Positions 54,673 through 63,585 of a stretch of 64,000 bases of DNA are shown one piece after another. The notes under the pieces are model-generated. The model searched no databases. It was not told where the DNA came from and worked only from the letters and a program-made list of their open reading frames with translations. Source of the DNA: Dyadobacter sp. 676 (GTDB lineage Bacteria; Bacteroidota; Bacteroidia; Cytophagales; Spirosomataceae); contig NZ_CP159289.1 in assembly GCF_040448675.1 (NCBI RefSeq), forward strand, positions 5,129,001 through 5,193,000, written 5' to 3'. The position numbers and the translations under genes were made by a program. Each line of letters opens with the position of its first letter. The first letter of the stretch is position 1.

Positions 54673-57282
54673 TTATTCCGATTTTAAAGACTGTGTCGGG
54701 TTGGCTAACGCGGCGCGGACAGACTGGAAGCTGATCGTGGCCAGGGTAATGACGGTCATGGCAAGAGCGGCACCCGCAAAAATGCCCGCACCGGTTTGTA
54801 TGTGGTACGCAAACTGACCGAGCCATCGCTCTGTGAGCCACCACGCCAGCGGACAGGCTATGGCGATCGCAACCGAAACCAGCATTAAAAACTCACGTGA
54901 GAGCATGGCTACAACGCTGCCCGTGGTAGCGCCCAGCACTTTCCGTACACCGATTTCTTTACGACGTCGCTCGGCGGTGAATGCGGCCAGGCCGAACAGC
55001 CCGAGGCAGGATATCAGGATCGCCAGCGCCGCGAAATAACGGGCAAGCTGCGCTACAAGCTGTTCCGACGCGTATTGGACCTGATAGTCGTAGTCCAGGA
55101 ACTGGTAGTCGAATGCATAACCGGGGTTAAAATCCCTGTAAAACGCCCGGATCTTCGCGAGCGTGGCAGGTACTTCGCCGGGTCGGATTTTAACCGTAGC
55201 CAGCATGGTTTCGTCAGGTGAAAGCCTGAAAATGAATGGCTTGATTTCCTCATGAAAGGAATTGAAATGAAAGTCCCGGGCTACGCCGACGATGTTCCGC
55301 GCACGTCCGCCAATCATGATCTGCTTTCCGACGGGATCGGTAATACCCATCCGGCGGATGGCCGTTTCGTTCAGCACCACGGACGCCGTATCGGACCCGA
55401 AATCTTTCGAAAAACTCCGGCCGGCAATCATCCGGATGCCAAGCGTCTCGGTAAGGCCGTAGTTGACGGGCATTTGATAAAACCGGATTTCGTCTTTTTG
55501 GTTTTTACCGTCCCAGCGCACGCCCGTTGCGGGCAGGAATGCGGGTAATATGATTTTTTGCTGGATACTCGACGCATTCGCGACGCCCGGCAGTGTTCTG
55601 AGCCGTTCCAGGAACGCATCGCGTTGCGCCGCCGCGCGTCCCTCCATTTCGAAATACACGATATTGGCCCTTTCGTAGCCCGGATTTTTCGATTGCACGT
55701 AGTCGATCTGCTTGTAAACAACGACCACCGAAATGATGAAAATCACCGAAACCGCAAACTGAAACACTACAAGTCCTTTTCTTACCCATAAATCCCCTAC
55801 GACATGCATTAGTTTGCCTTTCAAAGTAAGCGCCGGGTTGAATCGGGAAAGGTACAGTGCGGGATAACTACCCGCCAGCAGGCCGGTGACCAGCATCATA
55901 GCGAGTAATGCGGCTACGAGCTGTGTGTCGGGCTGCAAGGTGAGTTGCTTGCCGGTGATCAGGTTAAACCGCGGCAGCAACAGCCACACGATGCCCAGCG
56001 CGATTACCAGCGTGATAAAGCTCATCAGGATCGACTCGCCGAGGAACTGGCAGATCAGCGTTAGCCGGCTCGCTCCCAGTGCTTTCTTGACGCCCACTTC
56101 CCTGACCCTCACCGATGCCTTCGCCGTCGACAGGTTCATAAAATTAATACAGGCGATCAGCAGGATAAACGCGGCAATGGCACTGAAAAGCCGGACATAT
56201 TCGATTCGTCCGCCCGACCGGGCGCCATTTTCGTACTTCCCGTGCAGATAACCGTCGGAATATTTCCGCAGGAACAATGTCGAATTGGCATCGTTGAAAC
56301 GTTTTTTAGCGTATCCGGCAAGTTTTTGTTCGAGTAAATGCACGTCGGCGTCCGGTCTTAGAACGACATAGTTATGAAACGGCCCGCTGGCGGTGTTAGG
56401 CATATTGCTTTGCGGCAGTATCTCGTCCCAGGCACTCAACGGTATCAGCAGGTCGGCTTGCTCGGACGAGTTCGCGGGGAGGTCGCGGAACACCCCGGTT
56501 ACCTGACATTTGCGGGAAAATGCCTGCCATTTCCATTCGACGAGCCGGTTCATGGCCTGCTGCGGCGACCCGAACAAGCGGCGGGCCATTTGTTCCGAAA
56601 TGACAACGGAATTTTTGTCGGCCAGAGCGGATTGCGCGCTGCCCCGGACCAACGGGAATGAGAATGCCCGGAAATAATCCGGACCGACGAAATTCCCCGA
56701 CGCCCCGACCGTCGTGTTCTCCCGTGAAAGACTGAATTTCTGAAACCAGGCAGCGGGTGTCGTGCATACCACCATTTCCACTTCGGGCATGTCCGCCGGG
56801 AGGAACTCTTTCAGAATTCCCCCTGTACCTTCGGATGTTACCAGTCGGTCGCCGCCTTTTTCATGGATCATTAACTGATAAAGGCGCGAATCCTTTTCGT
56901 GAAATTTGTCGAAAGCCAGCTCGTCGGTCACCCAGAGGTAAATGAGCAAAGCACACACCAATCCTGTTGACAGTCCTACGACATTCAATAATGTAAACTG
57001 TATGTTTTTCCTGAAATGGCGCCAGGCGGATATAAAATGGTTTTTCAGCATACCGGTGTTGAGACTGGAATGGTAAGGGTCAGGAGTTCTTTTTAAAAAA
57101 TAGGGAGTCAGGTGCCTGATCGCCGCAAGGGCATATTCGCATCGTGCCCGTGTGGCGCCTGCCTCATGCACGCGGCGCGCGAAGAGCTCTTCCAGGTTTC
57201 CCTGGATGTCTTCCAGAAAGCGCGGGTTCACAAACTTTTCGAGCAGGTAAGCTGCCCAGCGTGGCGGGCGGGGACCGGACAT
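54673..57282 (-). CDS. FtsX/MacB-type ABC permease with N-terminal prefix domain (second of pair)
   Basis: 869 residues. An N-terminal prefix domain (RPPRWAAYLLEKFVNPRFLE, DIQGNLEELFARRV) comes first, followed by two FtsX/MacB modules: ARHFRKNIQFTLLNVVGLST-type opening helix, VREVGVKKALGASRLTLICQ, and in the second half ERRRKEIGVRKVLGATTGSV. Eight membrane helices and two periplasmic core domains are expected. Such permeases usually need a separate ATPase, which is not encoded here. It follows the first permease gene by 53 bp and is part of the PadR operon. Confidence 0.92.
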   Translation of the reverse strand: MSGPRPPRWAAYLLEKFVNPRFLEDIQGNLEELFARRVHEAGATRARCEYALAAIRHLTPYFLKRTPDPYHSSLNTGMLKNHFISAWRHFRKNIQFTLLNVVGLSTGLVCALLIYLWVTDELAFDKFHEKDSRLYQLMIHEKGGDRLVTSEGTGGILKEFLPADMPEVEMVVCTTPAAWFQKFSLSRENTTVGASGNFVGPDYFRAFSFPLVRGSAQSALADKNSVVISEQMARRLFGSPQQAMNRLVEWKWQAFSRKCQVTGVFRDLPANSSEQADLLIPLSAWDEILPQSNMPNTASGPFHNYVVLRPDADVHLLEQKLAGYAKKRFNDANSTLFLRKYSDGYLHGKYENGARSGGRIEYVRLFSAIAAFILLIACINFMNLSTAKASVRVREVGVKKALGASRLTLICQFLGESILMSFITLVIALGIVWLLLPRFNLITGKQLTLQPDTQLVAALLAMMLVTGLLAGSYPALYLSRFNPALTLKGKLMHVVGDLWVRKGLVVFQFAVSVIFIISVVVVYKQIDYVQSKNPGYERANIVYFEMEGRAAAQRDAFLERLRTLPGVANASSIQQKIILPAFLPATGVRWDGKNQKDEIRFYQMPVNYGLTETLGIRMIAGRSFSKDFGSDTASVVLNETAIRRMGITDPVGKQIMIGGRARNIVGVARDFHFNSFHEEIKPFIFRLSPDETMLATVKIRPGEVPATLAKIRAFYRDFNPGYAFDYQFLDYDYQVQYASEQLVAQLARYFAALAILISCLGLFGLAAFTAERRRKEIGVRKVLGATTGSVVAMLSREFLMLVSVAIAIACPLAWWLTERWLGQFAYHIQTGAGIFAGAALAMTVITLATISFQSVRAALANPTQSLKSE

Positions 57283-57335
57283 AGCTGAATGGTTTAGAAG
57301 TGTAAGTCATGCATCGAACCGACATTTGCGAACAG

Positions 57336-59969
57336 CTACTCGGAGCGCAGGCTGCGGACAGGGTTCATCATAGCGGCTTTGATCGCCTGGAAACTGACCG
57401 TGAATAGCGTAATCAGCAGCGTTCCGAGCCCGGTGAGCGCGAAAAATTACCAGGAAATTGTTGTGCGGTATTCGTATTTCTGCAACCAGCCATCCAGGAA
57501 ATAATATGCGCCGGGCGAGGCGATCAGGAATGCGATGCAAACCAGAAGCACGAAGTCACGCGAGAGCAGCCCCCATACGTTCATAACCGTCGCGCCGAGC
57601 ACTTTTCTTACCCCGATTTCCTTCGTTCTCTGCTCGGCGATGAACGAGGCTACGCCAAACAGCCCGAGACAGCTTATCAGGATCGCAAGAACGGAGAAAA
57701 ATGTGGTTAGCTTGCCAATTCGTTCTTCATCGAAAAATTTCCGGGCGTACAGCTGATCTACAAATTCATATTCGAACGGCGACCCGGGATCGTATTTTTC
57801 GAAAACATTTTTGATCTTTTCAATCGACGCGGAAGTACCGGCAGTGGGGTTAAGACGGATATTCACCAGGTTGCCCGATTCATGGGAAAGGCAGAAAAAT
57901 TGAGGCTGCGCGGGTGCATAAGGTGAATTGACGACCAGGTCTTTGATCACGCCGATGATCTTGTAGGGTTTTTTGAACCAGGTAATCGGCTCGTCGACAG
58001 GGTTTTGTAAGCCCATGAACTTAACCGCGGTTTCGTTTACAACCAACGCGACTGAGTCTGTCGCGAATGCACGAGAGAAATCGCGGCCTTGCACGAATTG
58101 CCACCCGACGGTTTTGCCGTATTCATAGGAAACCTCGTCGAACGGGAAATCCACCGATTGTTCGGGATCTTTGCCCTTCCATTCAAAACCGCTGGTCGAT
58201 GACCACGTTTCGGTAGCGGGGCTACCGGATACGGCCATTTCGGCAATGGCGCCGCTGCTTTTCAGCTCATGCCTTACGGCTTCGAAATGCTTATGGATAT
58301 CGCCTGTCGCCAGGGTAACGGAAATGAGCCCGTCGCGGCTGTAACCCACCGGCCGGTTTTTGGCAAACTGAATTTGCCTGAAAACCACCGCTGTACCGAT
58401 AATGAGGATGATCGATACCGCGAATTGAACGACAACCAGTACTTTTCGGGGCACCGCGGCAAACCGGCCGGCGCGGAAAGTTCCTTTCAGCACTTTTACC
58501 GGTTGAAATGACGATAAATATAAAGCCGGATAACTGCCGGCGATAATAGCCGTAATGATGCTGAAACCGATACCTGCCAGCCAGAACCGGGGTTCTGTCC
58601 ATGGCATGGCGATTTTCTTGTCGGCGACCTCGTTGAATGACGGCAGGAACAGCGCCACAAGCACGACGGACAGGACGAACGCAAAGCCGGCAACGAGAAA
58701 GGATTCTGAAAAAAACTGGATAATCAGCTGGTTACGGACTGACCCGACGGCCTTGCGGATGCCCACTTCCTTTGCCCGCTTTTCGGAGCGCGCGGTGCTC
58801 AGGTTCATGAAATTGATACAGGCCAGCATCAGCACGAACACGCCGATAATACCGAACAGCCACACAAATTCGATGCGTCCGCCCGTGCGATGCCCCTCCT
58901 TGAATTCGGAATAAAGGTGCCAGTCGCTCATGGGGTTCAGGAACACGTCGGGCTTGTATTTCAGTTGTTCCCTATTGATATTTCGTTTCTTGATGTCCCT
59001 GAGCCTCGCCGTCGCCTGGTCGATATCGGCGTTATCGATGAGTTGGACGAATGTCTGATAGGAATTGGGGCGCCAGGGATCTTCCATCGTTTTCAACCAG
59101 GGGCTGGCGATGATCATGAGTTGCCAGGGCAGCATGAACGACATTTCCCGGAAAGAGGTGTTATGTGGTAGATCTTCATAAACCCCGGTTACCTTCACAT
59201 TCAGGTTGTTATCGATTTTCATCGTCTTGTCGACAGGATCGGTGTCGCCGAAAAATGCCTTTGCCACGGATTCCGACAGCATAATGGAATAGGGGTCCTT
59301 CAAACCCGCACGCGTGCCGTGTATCATGCGCAAGCTGAGCATTTCGGGCCCGTCGGGTTCGAAATATGCCCCGTTTTTATTGAATTTCCGGTCGCCGGCG
59401 GCTAGAATATGCTTGCTCGTCCAGGAAGCCATCACCACGTATTTGTAGTCTGCTCCGTAGTTTTTCCGAATCTCGTCGCCGATAGGGAACGGTACCGACG
59501 TTTGAGTGCCTACATGCCCGTTGAAGGTCTGGTGCTGCGATACCTGCGCAATGCGGTCGAAGTTTTTGAAATAGCGGTCGAACGACAGTTCGTCGAAAAT
59601 CCACAAGCCGATGAGCATTGCCACAGCCATACCCAGGGCGAGCCCGGTGATGTTGATGAAGCTGTAAGCCTTGTTTTTGGCCAGCGTCCGGAGCGAAATT
59701 TTAAGGTAGTTTCTGATCATGGCAGGACTGAAAATGTAAGTGGGGGAACAGGTATGGGGTTTGCGTTTCATAAAGTAGGGGCGCACATAACGCGCGGCGG
59801 CGAGCAGATAGCGTATGCGCGCATTGCGCAGGCTGCCGCGCGCGACCTGCCGGCCATATACTTCGTGCAGATCGCCCAGAATGTCTTCCAGGAAATGCGG
59901 CGCTATAATGACGGTCAGCAGCCGGTCGATCCACCGGGGCGGACGATAGTTTTGCGGGTCCTTTTCCAT
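57336..59969 (-). CDS. FtsX/MacB-type ABC permease with N-terminal prefix domain, premature in-frame stop
   Basis: The start is ATG 59969 (MEKDPQNYRPPRWIDRLLTV), one base after the PadR stop. The prefix domain (LEDILGDLHEVYGRQ) and both FtsX modules (KEVGIRKAVGSVRNQLIIQF; KEIGVRKVLGATVMNVWGLL) are present. Translation stops at a TAA ending at 57447, just after TTISW. The same frame continues past it as FFALTGLGTLLITLFTVSF and QAIKAAMMNPVRSLRSE to a natural stop at 57336, exactly the C-terminus expected of the family. The last helix is therefore lost unless the stop is read through or is a sequence error. Confidence 0.88.
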
Positions 59970-59970
59970 A

Positions 59971-60315
59971 TTATGAAAAGCTGAGCCGGGGTTGCAGCTT
60001 TTCGGCCGGAATGGCCTGCCAGAGTTGCCGGCGGATCTCGTTGATCTCCTGCAATGCACGGTTGCCATAGTTGGTAATCGTAAAAAAACGTTTCCGGCGG
60101 CCGCCACGCTCGGCCGTAGCGCCGCCCATCTCCGAGGTCAGAAACCCCTTTTCCTCCAATCGGTACAAGGTGGCATGTACGGCGCTCAGCGAAACCGAGC
60201 GGCCCGTGTACTCCTGCACACGTTCCCAGATCGTAACGCCGTAGGCTTCTTCGGTACAGCCCGCAACTACCAGCAGGACGATCTCTTCAAATTCCCCGAG
60301 AAAAGTTCTTTTCAT
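59971..60315 (-). CDS. PadR-family transcriptional regulator
   Basis: 114 residues with the PadR winged helix (EFEEIVLLVVAGCTEEAYGV, TIWERVQEYTGRSVSLSAVH, YRLEEKGFLTSEMGGATAER) and a C-terminal helix. PadR proteins beside FtsX permeases with prefix domains are common in Bacteroidota and probably repress the operon. The stop codon is separated by one base from the permease start, so the genes are translationally coupled. Confidence 0.94.
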   Translation of the reverse strand: MKRTFLGEFEEIVLLVVAGCTEEAYGVTIWERVQEYTGRSVSLSAVHATLYRLEEKGFLTSEMGGATAERGGRRKRFFTITNYGNRALQEINEIRRQLWQAIPAEKLQPRLSFS

Positions 60316-60417
60316 AATACGATGCAGCTATTAGTTATAATAATGCAAAACAAATACTTTGCCAAAAACCGAAAATGCCGTTTCCGGTCGATCAGGACAT
60401 ATTTTGAAGGAAGCAGC

Positions 60418-60445
60418 TTGTCCGAAAGCGGACAGTTTTGTCCGG
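60418..60445. promoter_or_regulatory. Inverted repeat TGTCCG-AAAG-CGGACA and direct copy TGTCCGG
   Basis: A perfect 6-bp inverted repeat at 60419-60434 with a third half-site at 60439-60445, in the intergenic region between the padR-type and sigma-factor genes. It is a candidate operator for either gene. Confidence 0.4.
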
Positions 60446-60506
60446 GGCTGGACGGAGATAAAAATTTTTTCGTAAATCCTGTAACGTTTTCAGCCGCTGG
60501 TCGTCT

Positions 60507-61037
60507 ATGCCATTGAATATGGATTTACAAGCCTTCAACCAACGCATTCTTCCCGTGCAGGGGCGCCTGTTCCGGCTGGCGCAGATGTTTCTTCGCAATC
60601 GCGAGGAGGCCGAGGATGCCATTCAGGACGTGTTCCTGAGGCTCTGGACCAACCGGCAACAGCTGGAAAGCTACCAGAGTGTGGAGGCGCTGGCCGTGCA
60701 GATGACCAAAAACCTCTGTCTCGACCGGCTGAAATCCCATCATAAGCAGAAAACAAGTCGCGACGAGGATATGGTGGCCATGCAGGCAGCGGACGTATCG
60801 CCTTACCGCCAGGTGGAGAACAGCGACAGCGCGGGGCTCATGCACCGGCTGATCAGCGAGCTGCCCGAGCAACAGCGGCTGGTACTGCACCTGCGCGACG
60901 TGGAGGAGTACACTTTGGAAGAGATCGAAGAGGTAACCGGCCTGAGCAACGTCAACATCCGGACGATCCTTTCGCGGGCAAGGCAGAAGTTGCGTGAGAA
61001 TTACTTAAAAGCAGAGAATTATGGTACCCGATATTGA
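60507..61037 (+). CDS. ECF-type RNA polymerase sigma-70 factor
   Basis: 176 residues. Region 2 (LFRLAQMFLRNREEAEDAIQ, DVFLRLWTNRQQLE) and region 4 (LPEQQRLVLHLRDVEEYTLE, EIEEVTGLSNVNIRTILSRA) are clear. The second Met (residue 5, at 60519) may be the real start. It overlaps the next gene by 17 bp, so both proteins are made in a fixed ratio, as is common for sigma and anti-sigma pairs. Confidence 0.93.
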   Translation: MPLNMDLQAFNQRILPVQGRLFRLAQMFLRNREEAEDAIQDVFLRLWTNRQQLESYQSVEALAVQMTKNLCLDRLKSHHKQKTSRDEDMVAMQAADVSPYRQVENSDSAGLMHRLISELPEQQRLVLHLRDVEEYTLEEIEEVTGLSNVNIRTILSRARQKLRENYLKAENYGTRY

Positions 61038-61791
61038 AAGGCTACTGGAGAAATACTATGACGGAGAAACGTCGCTGGAAGAGGAACGTGCCCTGAAGCA
61101 ATTTTTTCAAAGTGGCGACGTGCCCGAGCATTTGCAAAGCTACGCGGCGCAGTTTGGCTACTTTGTTCATGCGCGGAAAGAACAGCCCTCGCTGACTTTC
61201 AATCACGAGCTCGCGCTTATGCTCGATCCGCCTAAACAGGGGCCCGTGCGGCGGCTGGGAACGTGGCTATTGCGCATTGCGGCCGGGCTGGCGCTGCTCG
61301 TTATCGGTTTCGGGGCGGGCTGGGTATTGCAATCGAAATCGGAGCGCGGTTCGATGGCTTTGGGCGGGAAAGAAACCGAAGAAGTCAGGGAAATGAAAAA
61401 GGTGCTGGCATTCGAACAAATGAACAACACTTCTGCCAGCGAACGCATTCAGGCGGTAAACCATAGTTACGATATTCGCGAGGCCGACAGCGATATTACG
61501 CAGTTGCTGATCAATACCCTTAACTTCGACCCGAACGTGAATGTACGGCTGGCAGCCTGCCAGGCGTTGACGCACTTTGCCGCCGAAGACGAAGTGAAAG
61601 AGGCGCTGATCCGGTCGCTGGCGATCCAGACAGATCCCAATATCCAGATCTCGCTCATCGAAGCGCTCGTGGCGATCAGGGAAAAACGGGCCGTCGACCA
61701 GTTTCAGCAGCTGGCCCGAAACCAGGAAGTCCTGGACGTGGTGCGACTCAAAGCTACCGAAGGTGTAAGCAGGCTGAATGCCGACGTTTAA
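61021..61791 (+). CDS. Membrane protein with C-terminal HEAT repeats, likely anti-sigma factor
   Basis: 256 residues: a cytoplasmic N-terminus (IERLLEKYYDGETSLEEERA, 1-70) of the type seen in anti-sigma factors, one membrane helix (about 81-104, TWLLRIAAGLALLVIGFGAG) and a periplasmic part with HEAT-like repeats (LLINTLNFDPNVNVRLAACQ, ALIRSLAIQTDPNIQISLIE). Overlap with the sigma gene and topology support an anti-sigma role. The HEAT repeats would be the sensing or docking part; no FecR domain is present. Confidence 0.8.
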   Translation: MVPDIERLLEKYYDGETSLEEERALKQFFQSGDVPEHLQSYAAQFGYFVHARKEQPSLTFNHELALMLDPPKQGPVRRLGTWLLRIAAGLALLVIGFGAGWVLQSKSERGSMALGGKETEEVREMKKVLAFEQMNNTSASERIQAVNHSYDIREADSDITQLLINTLNFDPNVNVRLAACQALTHFAAEDEVKEALIRSLAIQTDPNIQISLIEALVAIREKRAVDQFQQLARNQEVLDVVRLKATEGVSRLNADV

Positions 61792-61922
61792 CCGCGCCCC
61801 GTTTCCCCGCGATGCATTTCCAGGGAACGCAGAGGTCCGGGAAGCGGAATGCCTGGGGCAATGTTGTGCAGGGGTTTCGAGCCCTTTATAAGAGCAAACA
61901 ATCAATTTTTATATCAAAAACC

Positions 61923-62713
61923 ATGAAAAAAGTACTGTTAATCAGTGCGGGTTTCTTGTGGAGTCTGGGAATGGCGTGTGCGCAAACCCCCGAATACAGA
62001 ACCAAACTCGCCAATTCGAAAGACAAAAAAGTAGTGCTGGAACTTTCGGCGAGCACGATGAAAATCGAAGGGTATAACGGCGACGAGGTGATCATTCAGG
62101 CGTCGTCGGGTTACGAGGCGCCGCCGGAACGGGCGAAGGGACTGGAAGCCGTTGTATTACTCTGCCGTGGATAATTCGGGGATAGGGTTGGCTGTGACAC
62201 CGGACGCTTCAGGGCTCAGAATCGAGAAGGCTACCCGCAAGCAGATCAAATACACGGTCAAGCTGCCGCGCCAGGTGGCGGTGAAATTTGTGGAAACCAA
62301 CTGGCAGGGTGGTTCGGGGCTTTCGATCTCGAATATGGACGGCGACCTGGAAATCAAAACCAATAACTCCAATATTAACCTGACCAACATTACCGGTCCT
62401 GTTGTTGCTAATACGACCAGCGGCGAGGTAACGGCGGTTTTTTCCAACCTCGCACAGGACAAGCCGACGGCCATTTCGTCCATCAGCGGGGAGATTGACA
62501 TTACCCTGCCCGCGAATGTCAAATCGAATCTCAAACTGCGGTCGATCAACGGCGAAATGTATACGGATTTCGATCTGGGCGTGAAAAACAACAAGGAAGG
62601 AATGGCCAAAGTAGGCGGCGGCGCCAATGTAGATGGCACCATCGGCGGGGGGGGGCGTAGAAATGTCGCTCAAAACCATTAGCAGCAATATTTACGTCCG
62701 CAAGCAGAAATAA
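61923..62713 (+). pseudogene. DUF4097-like secreted beta-repeat protein, two frameshifts
   Basis: A signal peptide (MKKVLLISAGFLWSLGMACA) and the start of a DUF4097-type domain (VVLELSASTMKIEGYNGDEV) are open from 61923 to 62174. The same protein continues from about 62146 in another frame (KPLYYSAVDNSGIGLAVTPD, then TNNSNINLTNITGPVVANTT) and, after the G9 run at 62647-62655, in a third frame (VEMSLKTISSNIYVRKQK to 62713). Removing one G at 62144-62145 and one from the G9 run restores about 262 residues that parallel the intact gene next door. It is either a broken copy or has sequence errors. Confidence 0.8.
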
Positions 62714-62735
62714 CACCTAACCTGCATCTATTACC

Positions 62736-63434
62736 ATGAAAAAGATTCTGTTCCTGACCATCCTGGGCGCGATGTGTGCGCCTGCTTTTGGCCAAAAGAT
62801 CATCGATAAAAGTTTGCCTTATGAATCGGGCAAGACCGTGAACCTGAACCTCCGCTTCGGCGACAGCATACGGGTGCGGTACTGGGATAAACCGGAAGTG
62901 GCAGTCCATATGTCGGTGAAAATCAATCAAAACAAGCTGAATGACGCATTTGTAGTGACTACCAGCACCACATCCGGGGAGATTGTCCTTAAAACCGACC
63001 TGGATAAGGAAAAATTGAAAGGAGGGAAAGGAGAAGACTGTCCGGGCGAAAAAAGCACGTGGCGGAATGACGACGGGAATAACAGCTTCTATGTATGCAG
63101 CGACATCAACTACCAGGTAACGCTGCCGCGTAATGCGAAACTGAAACTCGAGACGATCAACGGCAATATCGACATCCAGGGCGCCACCGCAGCCGTAGCC
63201 GCGAAAACGATCAGCGGATACGTGGACATGACCTGGCCGAAATCCAGGGGTGCCAATGTGGCTGTGAAGACCATCACCGGCGAAGTGTATTCCGATCTGG
63301 ACATCGATTTTGGCAATAAAAAAGAGAAAAACCCTATCGTTGGTTACCTGCTGGAAGGCAAGTTCAACGGCGGCGGACCCGAAGTGAGGCTGGAATCGAT
63401 CAGCAATAATGTGTACCTCCGCAAGAAGGATTAG
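62736..63434 (+). CDS. DUF4097-like secreted beta-repeat protein
   Basis: 232 residues with signal peptide (MKKILFLTILGAMCAPAFGQ) and a right-handed beta-helix-like region of short repeats: LKLETINGNIDIQGATAAVA, KTISGYVDMTWPKSRGANVA, KTITGEVYSDLDIDF, RLESISNNVYLRKKD. Proteins of this kind follow ECF sigma/anti-sigma pairs in Bacteroidota and may act in envelope stress. It lies 22 bp after the broken paralogue and ends the operon before a clear terminator. Confidence 0.85.
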   Translation: MKKILFLTILGAMCAPAFGQKIIDKSLPYESGKTVNLNLRFGDSIRVRYWDKPEVAVHMSVKINQNKLNDAFVVTTSTTSGEIVLKTDLDKEKLKGGKGEDCPGEKSTWRNDDGNNSFYVCSDINYQVTLPRNAKLKLETINGNIDIQGATAAVAAKTISGYVDMTWPKSRGANVAVKTITGEVYSDLDIDFGNKKEKNPIVGYLLEGKFNGGGPEVRLESISNNVYLRKKD

Positions 63435-63454
63435 TAGCCGGAATAGCTACGTTG

Positions 63455-63490
63455 GGGACGCGGTCTGCTTCGGATCGCGTCCCTTTGTTT
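63455..63490 (+). terminator. Intrinsic terminator of the sigma/DUF4097 operon
   Basis: GGGACGCG / CGCGTCCC stem with a 13-nt loop followed by TTTGTTTT, 20 bp after the last stop. Confidence 0.85.
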
Positions 63491-63545
63491 TGCGTTCGGG
63501 TCAAATAGTGGTTAGGTGGGTGTTTGTGGTCAATCCACCAGAAAT

Positions 63546-63585
63546 TGACAATACCTGACAACAATTGACAACAAATGACAGTACA
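63546..63585. repeat. Phased decamer repeat (TGACAnnnnn, four units)
   Basis: TGACA occurs exactly every 10 bp at 63546, 63556, 63566 and 63576. It is the inverted form of the array in front of the hydroxyphenylpyruvate dioxygenase gene at 30622-30666. Confidence 0.75.

Noticed and set aside
54507..54734. Small plus-strand open frame after the MoxR operon
   Set aside because: It overlaps the 3' end of a clear permease gene and has no recognisable motif.
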